Below the pieces are notes generated by a model. It searched no databases. It saw only the letters and a list, made by a program, of their open reading frames with translations, and was not told the DNA's origin. Below are positions 12,601 to 27,600 of a DNA stretch of 64,000 bases, piece after piece (positions within the stretch are counted from its first letter, which is position 1; each line of letters begins with the position of its first letter). The translations under genes and the position numbers were made by a program. Source of the DNA: Branchipolynoe longqiensis. Its lineage: Eukaryota; Annelida; Polychaeta; Phyllodocida; Polynoidae. The DNA lies in NCBI GenBank assembly GCA_030323885.1, contig CM059189.1, forward strand, positions 47,251,015 through 47,315,014, read 5' to 3'.

Positions 12601-15600
12601 AAGCATTCAACAAAATCACAGATCGCTCAGCACCGACCTCAATTGAATTTTAAAGTGAGGTTACTTGCACTCCTCGTTGCCACCTCGCAAGTGTGGGATC
12701 GGTTAATTGGCAAACTGATTGACAACCGGTCTCCCACTGAGTGGCCGCCTTTTAACACAAATGGTTGGATGGCGCAGTTTTACGTCCTGGCAACACTTAA
12801 GTTCATATCAGGATGGGTACCGACATATGACAGTGCACACTCATGGTGACTTTATAGTGCTGCCCCTCTAGGAGACCAGGCCCCATGACTTGATATCTCA
12901 CTCAGTTACATTATCCGGACACTGAGCCAACCAGTCCTTCCCTTATCCTAACAATGCCGAGCGCCTGGCTAGGAAGCAACAAGTATACACTTTTTACGTC
13001 ATTAGTTTTGACTCGATCAAGGTTCCAACCTGTTGTTTAGAATTCCACGATCTTCCAAAACCGGAGACAGACGCTCAACTCATTTGGCAATCCCACCTGG
13101 TTCATTTAACACGAAGAATTGTGCAAGAAAGTGGAGTCGCCCACATACCTTGCTGTCCGTCTGGTCTCCCAGCTGCACCTTGAGAAGCCCAGGTCCGGCG
13201 CGCACTCCGCACACCCGGGCAAGATGCTCGACTAATGCAGTCTTACCACAGCCGACCGGCCCCTGCAACAGGACCGGCGACCCCGCAGCCACGGCGAGAG
13301 CGAGGCTCCGCAGATTTCGCAGCGTGGAGGGGACAGCGACAAGTGGGTCAGTCTCCTGCAAAGAAGGTAAGGATGGTATATGAAGTAAGACTCATAGTTG
13401 TGTTGTGGCTTATACGGAATTTACATTGATTTGATTTTTATTTCACCACAAACATGTCGTAAAGTATTCTTATACTATAATGATATTGGAGGAACTCAAA
13501 TGTATTTCCCACCATGCATACATATATGCTATTACTATTGTTATACCGCAATCTTTTTTTGTTTCTCTGTCTTTTTTTGTCTTGTACAGTAATGTATGTT
13601 GCCTCTGATAAACAAAACAAACAAAAAGCCGAAATGTGGTTAAGATTATGACTGTCTTTTCTCAGGAAACCGCGGAAATCGAGGGAAAACAACTGCGGAG
13701 ATCAATCCAAACTAATAAGTCTCTTCTAAATATAAATACAATATACATATATATTTCGACGTAGACTGGGATGAACCGGTAAGTTAAATTCACGAAACAA
13801 TCTGCAGCACATACACAATACAGGAAGGTGGTATGGAGGATACAAACAGGAATGTGGAGGGTAATTCGTTAATTATACTCCCATAAGAAATTATTCAGCC
13901 TATAAATCATCCCACATATCCAGCTACCATTAATTATACAGCCTAAAAATCATCCCACATATCCAACTACCATTAATTATACTCTGATAATAAACTATAC
14001 AGCCTATAAATCACCCCGCATATCCAACTACCATTAATTATACTCCCATATTAAACTATACAGCCTATAAATCACTCCACATATCCAACTACCATTAATT
14101 ATACTCCCATATTAAACTATACAGCCTACAAATCACCATCCATATCCAACTACCATTAATTATACTCCCATAATAAACTATACAGCCAATAAATCATCCC
14201 ACATATCCAACTACCATTAGTTATACTCCCATAATAAATTATACAGCCTATAAATCACCCCACATATCCAGGTACCACTGAACGCTGCAACATTCCACTC
14301 TCTATCCAGCACTTACCTGCTGTAGCTTGGTGGTGTGATGCACCCTGGGTAGCAGCACCCCGCACACGGAGACCACCTTAGAGCTGAGGTCAGAGTCCAC
14401 CAGCTGTCCCATGGTGTGGCTTGGCTTCCCTTCGACTGTCCCAACACAACCGGCTGGGTTGACCAGCAGGTGCGCTGCCTCCACCGCACCATCCAGATAT
14501 GCAGAGTGCCTACACAGGGTTCAATACAGCTACTCAGCAACCATATTTAAGGCATTTTTAGGGCCGTTTCAGGTAAATTCACGTTAAGGCCGAAAAAATA
14601 TGACATTATATTGATTATATACATGTCTTGTCAACTATAAACTTACATTGATTATATAAATGTCTTGTCAACTATAAACTTACCTTGTTTCATAAGAGAA
14701 AAAAAGTAACCATCAATGATTGTTTAAGTTGCCCCGAGTATACACTTTCTACTCCGTGCTGCTCCCCATTTTTGCATGAACTACAGTGACTGGTGCTGTA
14801 CATTATACAGCAGGAGCAACTCCCTTAATTCTACAGGATCGGTGCTATAACTAATACAGCACTGAACAAGCTTAGATTATTTAGACTGTCGATTCCAATA
14901 GCAAGATGGCCGGAAGACCAGTGCTGCGGTGCTGACAAATGGCATATTCAGATGAATAAATACGTTACCAAAAAAAACACCTCTCATATTCATGCCATAT
15001 TCACAGTGAGAATTGTTTGCTTTTTATCCAACCATCGCTTTTACATATAATGCAAAAGAATACAATCAATTGAGTCAATAGACACTCATGAAGTTAAAAA
15101 GCTAACAATCATATAATTTGTGGTCAAGGAAAGTAACATTCTAGATAAAAGTAAATAGTTATTAATTGATAGAATTGATTTAATAACTCATGAGTTTAAA
15201 AAAAGCCTCACAATCATACAGTTTGTGGTCATGGTAAATAAAATTCTAGATTGACAAGACATAATAAAATATGGTATGGAGAAGCGGAATGAGAAAAAGT
15301 CATTTGTCACAGTCGAAAAATCCTCTGCTTAATCAACGAAATGCAACAACAAAAATGTATGAACAGGGTATTATTGGAATTGGTGGCAAATAAATAAAAA
15401 GCCAAGAGGAGAAAAAAAACACCCGCATCTATTTCTCACCTGATAGAAAGCTGTACACGCTGCTCAGCAGTGAAGAGGTCAGCGATGAAAGCATCGGCTT
15501 GACGACTGGACATGTCCACCAGCCTCACAACGCTCTCAGCGGCAAACCTGTAGAACGCAACCAGCATTTTAATAGGGGAGTAACAGTAAATAATTGAGTG

Positions 15601-16161
15601 AGAGTGCTCCTTTGTTAACTGAAGTTTTACGTTCTACATGGATGAAAGTGGTCTCTGGCAAAAAACACACCGAAATCAGGCCGAGACACTGGCGCCATCT
15701 AGCGAGTTCTGGCAGTACCAAGCCATGGCTATTACACTGATGATGAATTTCCTTTTAAAAAAAGTGGATGTTCCTGCAGTCACCAACCCTTCCTCCTAAT
15801 ATTTTTGGCCTTTGTTTGCAAGGTCACAATCACGGCTGTTATTTTTTTTTGTTCGCAAGAGGTTGCAAAGCGGTCGCAAGGCTAGTGTGACTGGGGTCTT
15901 GCTCTCAAATGCAGGGTCCGTACACATGTGAAGAAATGGAATTCAAGACCATTTCAAGACTGTTTTTTTATATGAATTCAGACAAGTATTGGCATTTTAT
16001 TGTGTAGGTATGTCGGATTATATTATGGTGAATGGTGATTTCGGACTAATTTAGATCAGAGGGGACAGTTTAATGGAATTCAATGCTTCTTGACTAATTA
16101 CCCAAAATAGGTTAAATTCAAGGCTTTTCAATGCCTTGAAATGGCAGAAGTTCAAGACTTT

Positions 16162-16205
<44 letters not shown>

Positions 16206-18587
16206 GTAGTTGGAGTTTTACGTCCTGACAAGATCTAAGGCCATATCAGGACAGATACCGACTTGTGACAGTGCGCACTCATGGCAACTTTATATTGCTG
16301 CCTCACTGGGAAATCAGGCTGCTGGCACCATGACCCGATATCCCACTCAGTCACATTATCCTGACACTGAGCTAACAGTACCAGTCCTTGCCCTATCCTA
16401 TTAATGCCAAGCACCTGGCTCGAGGCGACAAGTATCAATTTTGTAAGTCATTGGTTTGACTTGACCGGGAACCAAACTCCCGATCTCCCACATGCAAGGC
16501 CCGATATTAATCATAGGTAGAGAGTAAATAAGCCTGTCACCATCGGGTGTGGGTGTTCTCTGCGGCGGTGAAGGTGATCAGGTCCGCCCAGTCCCAGCAG
16601 TCCCGCAGCAAATCCGCCAGGTGGCGCACCAGAACGCAGACCGCCTGCAGCAGGTGCTTCTCACTCGGCGCCATCTTCTTCTTCTACAAGACAGCAATGG
16701 TTAGAGGTCCACAAACAAGAATTTTCAATGAGTTCTGTATGGCTGATTGATTGATAGTTGCTTTACACCATGTCCGCGACAAAGGCTATATGCACGACGA
16801 GAATTGTTTAACTTGTATTCTGTACATATTCTCTTACCCATCACTTTTACGCAGAGTGTAAAAAAGGAGACAATCAAATATTTGTCAAACGACACATATG
16901 AAGTTAAAAAGCTCACAATTTTTTTTTTTAAATTAAAAAAATTCAAGGAATTGTTAATGAAAATAAAAATTCCCGGGAAAAGTAATTCTTAGTAAAATGG
17001 TAAAGATTGATTTAATAAACTATATGCGGATGGGTGACTTTGGAGTGCGTTCTCTGGGAGTCAGTTGTAGAAAACGTGTCTTTTTTCCTACCTATGATGT
17101 ACATAACATGCATTGTACATGTATCACCAAAGAACACACTGCCAATTAGGTTTCCCGCTGTGTAAACTACCGGTCATCAGAGCCAGTGCTCTCATGCAGC
17201 TGTGCTGTGGAAGGTTAAAACTCCCTTGGGCCAGTAAAGGTGAAGGCTCCGGCATTCTATTGACCAAGTGTCTAATGATGAAAACAAGACTGTTCAGACT
17301 TATCCATGACAGGCAGTACAATTCTTCATCAACAAATTTTTGTATTTAATTTTTATTTAAAAGCCACACAAATGGGCATGTACTGTTGTGTATATTCCCG
17401 TTACTCTCCCACAGACACATTTCATACGCAAAGTTAGAAAATCTGTTTGACTGACCTGCTTGGATTTCTTCGGTTGTGGTTCCGCAGGACCGCTAGGACT
17501 GGCGCGATAGAACGGCTCGTGTTTGGGAATATATTCCGATGCAAACCTTTAACAAAGACAAAACAGCGACCATATAATTTGTTGGGGTTTTACGTTCTAG
17601 CAACACCTAAGGTCACATCAGGATGGGTACTGGCTTGTGACAGCGTACACTCATGGTGACTTTCATAGTGTTGCCCCATTGGGAGACCAGACTGCCAGCA
17701 CGATGACCCAATATCCTGATACTGTGCTAACCAGTCCTTGTCTTATCCTATTAATGCCAAGCACTAGGCTAGGTAGCGACAACTACCAATTTGATATGTT
17801 ATTGGTTTGACTTGACAGGGAACCAAATACCCGACCTTTCGACTCTACCGACATGGCCACCGTGCCCAGTAGGGCTAATGACAAAGACCCACTCCTCACC
17901 TGCTAGATAAAAGATTCACCCCAGACATACAGTAGGGGTGAATGTCAACATCGTCTAAATATAGGAGAAAATAGCTTTAGTATGGAACAGGAAGTACAAT
18001 CTCTGGTTTCAGTATCAAATGACTACTTATATCGAGTTGGTGAAATAAGAGAGAATGCAGAGAGATGGCAGCGATAAAATACTGTTGATCTCACTTTTAA
18101 AGTGCGCTAGAGTATGTTTTATTATATTTCTTTAATCAGAACTAGCGGGTCAATATGAAGGTACATGTGAAGAATATATTTTGCTTTTTAAATTAAGAAT
18201 TTATCAGCTCAGTTCATTTCCCCACCATATCAAAGCTTTTCGTCAGTTTTTGCTGTTGGGTTGGTTTTCAGATTTCACCCCTGCGACAAGTAAAGGGAGA
18301 TCTTTTATCTACTCACCTGCGTGCCTCGGCAGATACTGGCACTGCCTTGCTCAGTGCCACGGAGAACCGCTGGTGCCTGGCCCAGTCCAGCCGTCCATTG
18401 ATGGTGACGGCGTCCTCTGCGCGTCGCAGCAGGTCAGGAGTCAGCGTCCTGAAGGCACGCGCCACGTCGCCAGCACAGTCCGGCTGAGCGATCTGCGCCG
18501 ACAACGCGTCCAGCAGCACTGACCGGTCTCGCGGACTCCATATCTGTGTGGTACGGTGATGAAGGTGAAGCGCGCAAGAACACACAC

Positions 18588-18624
<37 letters not shown>

Positions 18625-21600
18625 GAGTGTGCAATATTCAATCTGATAGCCTCATCTAGCATCCATCGACCCTTCCAATCAGAAGATAAAGTTGTGCAGT
18701 GAGTAAGGGTTGACAAACTGAATCAAATTGTGCACTCAATATGGAGTCACAATGAGAGCACACTGTTAGTTGAATGTAGATAGGTCACTCTCCTGAAAAC
18801 TGGCCAAAAGTGTCACATGGAGAGTTAAATCTAATATTAGAATTTTAAAATTTGTTTGGTTCCAAATGAAAGCTGGAAATCTGCCCTTTACATCTATGTA
18901 AAATATAAATTGATGAGATAAAAAATAAAGGTGTAGTCCATGATTAAGCTATGTCTTAAGGCAGTAACACATGTGTTGCTCAGACGTAACACACATTTAG
19001 GACACCACAGTCTGCTTAATACAAATCTAAGCAGAATTAAATAATTTTATACTGAGAAGCATATTAACTATTGCATAATATACAGAAATATGTAGCACTT
19101 ATATTGATAAAAAAAAAAGTATTTCCCAGCCATGCTTTATTCAGTGAATAATTAGTGTACAATATTTGTGTGGCATCCAGACACCACTGGTTACATCTGT
19201 GACGGAAATTTGTAATGTTATTTCTGAAGACATCAAATAATTTTTTTTAATTAAGCATGCATACATGTTAATAAATACTTCCTATTGATTTGGGAACTGA
19301 TTGTTTGATATATCAATGCAATACAACATTTTAGTAAGGATCCAACCATGTCCTATGTGTCATGTTACAAATGGCTGACTGTAAAATCGGTCTTTTACAA
19401 AAACACTTCATAACTAAAAAAATACCAAAGTTGCACGCGGTTTATTTTATTCCCCTTATTTCTTACATCAAATCTGAACATGAATATGACAAGTATAAGG
19501 AAAAAAATAAGTACAACGTTTTTTTATTGATGTTTTAAAATCCCATCCCATGCTGACAAGTTTTCAGGAGATTGACCCAGATAGCCATTATAATATGGTT
19601 TCAGGTGTGACCAAAACAGATTTTTATGTTAAATTAATATTTTTCTTAAAAGCATTTTATCTGTTTATAAAACTGACATTAAAAGAGAAAAATGGAAAAG
19701 GACACAGTTATGAACAGAAGATTTGTAACAAAATAGATGATACCCCCCCTAATTCTGATCTATTTTTCCTATTACAAGGCCTTGTTTTTCATTCTAACTG
19801 CTAAATTTGATTTTGCTTCCTTCTCAGATATGTTGTCTTTACATGCATATTATCAGAAGATTTCTGAGTGAACTTGTGCTTGTAAAATCACACTTCTTGT
19901 AAAACTTGTATCGGGTCTACCCATGACTGAAGCTGTGCACTACTTAGTACTTACTAGTTTAGTACCAATACCACTAGTAGAGACTTGCAAATCCGCGGGT
20001 TACGATCCTCACGCATCGTCCCACAGGAAAAACTTGACCAAGCAGTGTGTTGCTTCACCAATGCTATCTCTATGGGTGCAACATTTCAGTGCTCAGCCCT
20101 GCTAAATGGCAAATGGCCCCTATATAAAATTAGCATCATCAGATTGATAAACATGTCTCTTTGTGTGCAAAGCTATTTTATTTTATCTGGTACGATTTTC
20201 AAGATATTTTAATTTTTCTGAGGGGCAAAGCGAGATAGTTGGGTCACATGACCAAAATGAAGCACTCTGATTGGCTTGTCATGTGCTGTTGTTGATATTT
20301 ACATGATGTGCTTTTGTTGATCATGATGCTTTTTTTTTTTGCATTTATTAAAACTAATAATTGTTAGTAATTTATCACAGATAGTGCACATACATTTAAA
20401 AGACAGTTTTTGTATATGGCTTTGGGACTTTTCATTAATAATTTTAGTTTTTTATTCAGTACTTTACTCAGGTAAAAAATCCTGCAATTGAAAACCAATA
20501 GAGTAACAGTTACTAACTGTGAGATAATCAGGTTATATTCCTGATACATAAACTGTAATAAAATGTCCATCTATATTAGGCACTTGAACATTTTTTTCAA
20601 ACAACCAAAATGTTTTTTTTTCTAAATCACCAAGAGGCTACAAAATGCTGCAAAAATATACTTCATTTGTTATAATAGCTTTATTACAACCCGAGATATG
20701 GTGCAGAAATTAGACCCTCTTGCCTATAGTAAGTAGCATTACAAAGTGTGATAAAATTGCGGGACTTGACAAGAAAACCTACACTGATTCAAAGTAATGC
20801 TACATTGTTATTTTCGTAGGTAATGTCTCATAGTTAAGACATAATAACTGGTCTACCTAGAAATAAAAATGGTCTGCCAAATATCAAGAGTGTCATAATG
20901 TAGAGAAAGTTACCTTATACTTCAGAAAGTTGTTGGATTTTGATCAGACAAAAACTAGCATCTGTCAAAATTAGTGTGCTTCAAAATTGTAAATGTGTAA
21001 CCTATTTTTAGCAGAGCTACTAGCCTAAATCCGCATTTTCCTGAATGACGAAAAAAAAATTAAAGGGTTTGTTGTATTCTAACAGAATAAATTAGTTATG
21101 TAAGGCTATCTGCCATAATCTGGTATTTGAAATTTTTCTGCAAGTACCACGGGTAGAGACTTGCAAATCTGAGTCCTCACGCTTCGCACCATAGCAAAAA
21201 GTTGATCGCGCGCAAACAACCTCTAGGAAATACTGTTTTTCTTGTGTTTTATGTAAACACAGTACAAATATTGAAGGGAAATTTGACTGTTTACAATACC
21301 ACCATTTCAAAGCAAGTTTCTCCTATTTCTATTAAATAATCCAGATCTTTCTCTACAATTTCACATTCAGCTTTTTTTTTTTAAATCAGCCAATTGGAAG
21401 TTCTTGAATTTATTTTGCGAAAATAGTTTTTGAGGGCGGCTACCGCTGGCACTGACACTCAGAATATCCCAACTTTCACAATTATCTCTGCTTTTTTATC
21501 CTTTCGGAGAATATTTCTCTTAGTTTAAATTAAATACTTCAGATCTTCCTCTTCAATCGCGCATTAAGATCTTTTTAATCGACCCAATGAAAGCTTTTAA

Positions 21601-24600
21601 AATTCATCAAACTCAACAGTATTATAAGATTAATAATGGTTATTCACTACAGTGTACTTTTCAAATGTTTCAGATTCCCATAAAAGTGTGAATTTGCAGG
21701 TTGAAATTGAATGAAACTTTTGAAGTTGTTATTGGAATAGAGGGAGTGCATGTCATGTCATCGCATCGCTCAGTGGTTAGCCATCTTGGATTACACTTAA
21801 TACCACCTATGGCGCCCACCATGTTAGACCAAGAAGACTATGGCCACCACTGGGCCTACCTATAGTCAGGGCCACCGAAGTATGTGGCACCTAGCGGGTA
21901 CTACCCAAACCGTTCTAATTCTTTGACAGAGCATCCAAAGTGTCAACATACTGCGCTCTAGCAATGATGTGAGGCTACATACATGATTAAAAAAATACTT
22001 CCCCTCCATCAAAAAAACCCTTTCCCCCCAACTTTTGAGGCCAAACTGCTCAAAACAGTGACAAATAAACCAACAAATCGGTAAATAAACACAATGTAAG
22101 CACTTCCAAGCCTTTCATATGAAATCCAAAATGGCCATCGGAAGTTGTCTCGTGACGTCACTACACCCCCCTCTATAGCAAAACTCAACCAAATTGAAAT
22201 ATTTTAAAGGCAGTGGCTATGCGTATGTGACCGTATTCGTAGCCTGGTGGTCTAGATGTACGGCAGTGTGTGCGCATGTGGCCTAGTTCCTAAAGTATCT
22301 TTAGCCAAGATATGTCCTTCCTTCATGCAAACGCTCCTAAATAACATTATTTCAACCCCTGAGTGAATATTGATGGTTCTAAATAACAGAATTAGATCGT
22401 AGCAGTTAATAGATTTGTGCTTTTTGTTTTATTTACATTCGCAATAACGCCGCAGATACGGAGGCCGGCGTTTATATCACTCAGATTTTGGATTTAAGTT
22501 GAGTCAAATTTCACTTATTGAGTAAGTTGTGGTCCTAAATAATATTATTTCAAACACAGAGTGAATTTTCATGGTTCTAAATAACAGAAGCAGATCATAG
22601 CAGTGAATACATTTGTGCCTTTTGGTTTATTTACAATCACAATAACGCCCCCGATGCGGTGGCGTCCATATCGCTCGGATTTTGCACGCATTTTGCGAAA
22701 CACATGCATGCGCATCCTCACATATGTGTATGGTCACATACGCGTAGACACTACGTATTTTAAAACCAAGCTGTAAAGGGATTCCCCCACTACATAATAT
22801 ACTAGGAATACGCAAGATTGACCAACGCAAACCGACCATAGAAGCGTTTTTCTACACTCCTCCACAAACACGGTGGGATTTGCTGGATCAGTTTTGTGGT
22901 AGGAAAATATCCGCTGCTGATCGGTGGTTTGGCACATGCCACTAACTAGTAGTATGGTTAGGTATGTGCACGCTACACAACAGCCGTTTTCTACCAAATA
23001 AGTATTCGTCAAATAGACTGTCTGATAGCAAAGGGGTGCTCCAAAGAGCTTGATTTTCATTGGCTCTTATGCGCTATCCCCAGCAATTCCAGCCTATGAT
23101 GTAGATAAAATGTCCCTCTACAACCTTGTGTTCACAATTTGCAAATCTGTTCATGTTTTCTGTGTTTGTGCATATTCAGAAGATTTGACTTGATTGCATT
23201 GCTCAAACTCCACCTTCTATATATCTTGGGAATCTTTAAAAAGTAAGCAGACATTTAAATCTGATATTACTTGACCATTGTGTAATGTTTCATGATGGTG
23301 TAAGGTCGAAAAGGTACTTTGCTAGGTCCCCAAAGTTTCAGTGTTATAAGATCAATCCATATCAATGATGACCGAAAATCCACAAATGTCACTAATGTGT
23401 GCATTTACTTGTATTTTAATGGGTGGTATCGACCGAGCAGATAGGCATCTACTTAAACTGAAAATTTCATTTAGATATCTCAATTATTTAGGAAGTTAGA
23501 ACAAAAAATGACTAAATTATTAAATATAGGTTTTGGGTCACACACTTGTAATGCTAAAACATTAAAACAAAGGAAGAAAACTTAACATTTCATGGATATA
23601 TGATAGTTATACTAGACATACTTGTAAGTTGACGTATTACTGAGATTCTTATGAATCTAACAATACGAAGGTAAGGATGAAAGCAGTTACAATGGACCCA
23701 TGGAAATAGTCATTACACAATGTCAATGAGAAATTCCTATAACCAGACGGGATGGCCGAATGAGTTAGAGCGTCCGTCTCCCGTGCTGGTAGATCGTGAG
23801 TTCGAATCCTGGTCGAATCAAACCAATGACTTAAAAATTGATATTTGTCGCTTCCTAGCCAGACGCTCGGCATTACTAGGATAGGGTAAGGAGCAGTGAA
23901 ATTTCCCCTGCTTAAACAACTAATGTATAAAAATAAAAACCTTTCTGAATCACTAATGTATTCATTTACTTTTATTTGAATGGTGTAAATCCTCCAAGTC
24001 ACTCACCCACTCACTTTTATTTTAATGGGTTGAATCGACACAGCAGATAGCCATCTACTTACACTGAAAAAATCAGTGAGATATATCGATTATTAAGCAA
24101 ATTAGAACAAAAATTGACTAAAAATCTAGATTTTGGGTCACACATGTGTAATGCCAAAGCATTAAAACAAAGCCAGAAAATTACCCCTCATTACCAAAAT
24201 TGAAATAGCTCTAGCTAGGTACCCCAGTAAAATTTTCAAATTATTCCAAACATTCAAATTATAATTTCATTGGAAGCTCCAATGAATCAAAAGCAATATG
24301 CTTTTTGAATTTTTAAGATATTCCAAAAATTGAATGAGATATGTGCATTTGAAGTTTGTTGAAGTTAAGATTTTTTGTATTAGCTAATGCACTAGAGAAG
24401 TGCCTTATTTAGGGTGCATAATAGTAGGCTGTGTTATATGAGTCACTCACCCCAGCCATAAAATTCTGACCTAGACTAGCATAGAGAATCCAGTAAAAGC
24501 TGCCTGACACCAACTTTTGGCTGCCAGATTCTAGAGTTGCGATTCCAGTTGTAGTCATTGTAAGACCATTTTTAGGAAGAAAAAAATGCTAAAGTTTCAC

Positions 24601-27600
24601 ATTCTCATAGTTAACATGGACATTCCTGTCAGTCTTACCTCTGATTTCTGCATCTGAAGATTTGAATGGCTTAGTAAACTGCCTTTCAAATGTCATACAA
24701 CACTGAAAATAGTCTCTATCTGTGCCTAAGTCTGTTGTGCTTCAAAAACGGATGTAGCAGTGAATGCAGTGTGCCTATGATTCATGTGTGGTGCCGTTTT
24801 TCGACATGACTGTACAGCTCAGAAGGGCGCAAGAAGTTGTACAAGTTTTATAGGCCCGGCGACAGTGGCGCTCCCGGCGGATTCTGGGGTACCTACTCTA
24901 GCACCCTTAATAATCAACCGATTGACATGATTGTTGGATTTTCTTGTATGGTTTTCAAAGCCCTTTCCACAAATGCAATCCATTTTCAGATTGGACATTT
25001 GGTGTGGACAGGTCACAGTGTGTAGGTATGTTGACATCGACGCTGCGCCGCCGCCGTGTTGTTCCCGATCGCTGTGATCTGGAGTGCGCGAACGGTTCTC
25101 AACATCTCTACCCAAATCGCTTCTCCTAGGCTAACTGGTGGGGGGATATGGGAATCATGATCACCAGATATAAAGGAAAACTTTCTGAATATCATAGTTT
25201 TCGAATTTTGCATTTCTGCTGATTCGTTCGTTCGTGACACAATTTTCAACATTTGCACTCATTTGTGGATGCTCAAATCAGTTCAAAATCACTTTGGCCA
25301 TAAATAAAAAATATATGGCCCAGATTATTAATGTCTTTTCTCACATTATACCAAATATTATCAAGGTACTATACTTCGAAGGTGGGTAATTTTGCAACGG
25401 AAAGTGTCATGATTTGCGCGACTTTGGCGCGGGCCGCACCGCACCGCGGCAATGAAAATTAATTAAGTTCTGGCATATTTTGTCTTTGAGCTACTCTTCG
25501 AGATTAATTAGTTAATTTGATAATATAATTAGGGATACAGCACTGATTGTTATATTGTCACTCTTCTTATGTGGGATTCTCTGTGTGATTTTATTACGAT
25601 CTCTTCTTGTGGGAGAAATCATGCAAAAATCTTGTAAATATCAATAAAAGTAAGTAATTTCTGCCCTATTTTGTGTTTGAGTTACTCTTCCGAGATTAAT
25701 TAATCAATTAATTAGTTAATTACTTAATATTACAAAATCAGGCTTTGATGCAGCCTTAAAAAGGACCATTTCTTGTTTATAATCTATTACCAAAATCTTG
25801 TAAATATTATGAAATTTAAGGAAGTTCTGGCATATTTTGTCTTTGAGCTGCTTTTTGAGATTAATTAGTTAATTTGATAATATAATTAGGGATACAGCAT
25901 TGATTGTTATATTGTCACTTTTCTTATGTCGGACTCTGTGTGTGATTTTATTACGATCTCTTCTTGTGGGAGAAATCATGCAAAAATCTTGTAAATATCA
26001 ATAAAAGTAAGTAATTTCTGGCCTATTTTGTGTTTGAGCTACTCTTCCGAGATTAATTAATCAATTAATTAGTTAATTACTTAATAATACAAAATCAGGC
26101 TTTGATGCAGCCTTAAAATGGACCATTTCTGGTTTATAATCTATTACCAAAATCTTGTAAATATCATGCAATTTAAGGAAGTTATGGCATATTTTGTGGT
26201 TTAGCTACTCGTCGAGATTAATTACTTAATTTAATAATTAGTTAATTAAATAATTAGTAACACAAACTCAGGTTTTGATGCACCCCTAAAGGGGACTTTT
26301 TCTTCTCTTTAATCTATTACAAAAATCATGTACATATCATGAAAACCACTGAAGTTATCCACTTTTTTCAATCAGTTTGCATTGCTTAGGGTCACACCCA
26401 TTCCCTTTGTTTCAGTCTAATTACAGGACAAAAAAACATGCAATTTTAAATAAATAAAAAATCATAACTTTCTTAATACTAGACCAATTTGCATGATCTT
26501 TGTGTTATTTAAAAGCATTTGTTTGGCTCTTTAGAATGGTATGAGTATCATTTCTATATGGTCAATTTAAAAAAAATTCCAACATACCTACAGTAGGTAC
26601 CCCGGAATCCGCCGGGAGCGCCACTGTCGCGGTGTGATAAAACTCGTACAACTTCTAGCGACTTTCTGACCAGCCCAGTCATGTCGGAAAACGGCACCAC
26701 ATGTGCAACACATGCACACTGCATTGACTGCTACATCTGGGTTTGAACCACAACAGACTGGGGCACAGATAGAGACCATTTTCAGTGCTGTGTGACATTT
26801 GAAAGGCATTTTACAAAGCCATTCAAGTCTTCAGATGCAGAAATCAGAGCTAAGACTGCCGGGAAAGTGCATGTTAACTATCATAATGGGAAACTTTAGC
26901 ATTTTATCTTCCTAAAACTGGTCTTACATTGACTCTAACTGGAATCGCAACTCTACAATTTGATGGCCAAAAGTTGGTGTTTTGACTGGATTCTGACTCA
27001 CGCGCGGCCCCCGCGAGGGTCGAGGGATGCGTCGGGTCCAGTAGTTATTAAATCAACGGTGTTTGGTGGTGTTTGGTTGGGTTGTTGTTGGTTGGGTTGT
27101 TGTTGGTTTGTTGTTTGTTTGATGTTGGTGGTTGTTGGTGGTTTGGTTGTTTTGACTGGATTCTCTAGTTGAGTGACTCATGCGCGGCCCCCGCGGGAGG
27201 GTCGAGGGATGCGTCGGCTACGTTAGTCGTTAGATCAACGGTGTTTTGTTGTGTTTGGTGGTGTTTGGTTTGGTTGTTGTTGGTTTGGTTGTTGGTTTGA
27301 TGTTGGTGGTTTGTTGTTGGTGGTTGTTTGGTTGGTGGTTTGGTTGTTTTGACTGGATTCTCTAGTTGAGTGACTCACGCGCGGCCCCCGCGGGAGGCGT
27401 CGGCTACATTAGTCGTTAGATCAACGGTGTTTTGTTGTGTTTGGTGGTGTTTGGTTTGGTTGTTGGTTTGGTTGTTGTTGGTTTGATTTTGGTTGTTGGT
27501 GGTTTGGTTGGTGGTTTGGTGGTTTTGACTGGATTCTCTAGTTGAGTGACTCATGCGCGGCCCCCGCGGGAGGGTCGAGGGATGCGTCGGCTACGTTAGT

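Noticed and set aside
18434..18716. Alternative minus-strand open frames over MDN1 exon 2
   Set aside because: They run through the (CA/TA)n microsatellite; only the frame with IWSPRDR matches midasin and joins exon 1.
23744..23830. tRNA gene-like sequences (also at 33826, 34250, 36269, 54390, 54700, 57550 and on the minus strand elsewhere)
   Set aside because: These are SINE heads: A and B boxes are present but each is attached to a repeated body, with target duplications at several.
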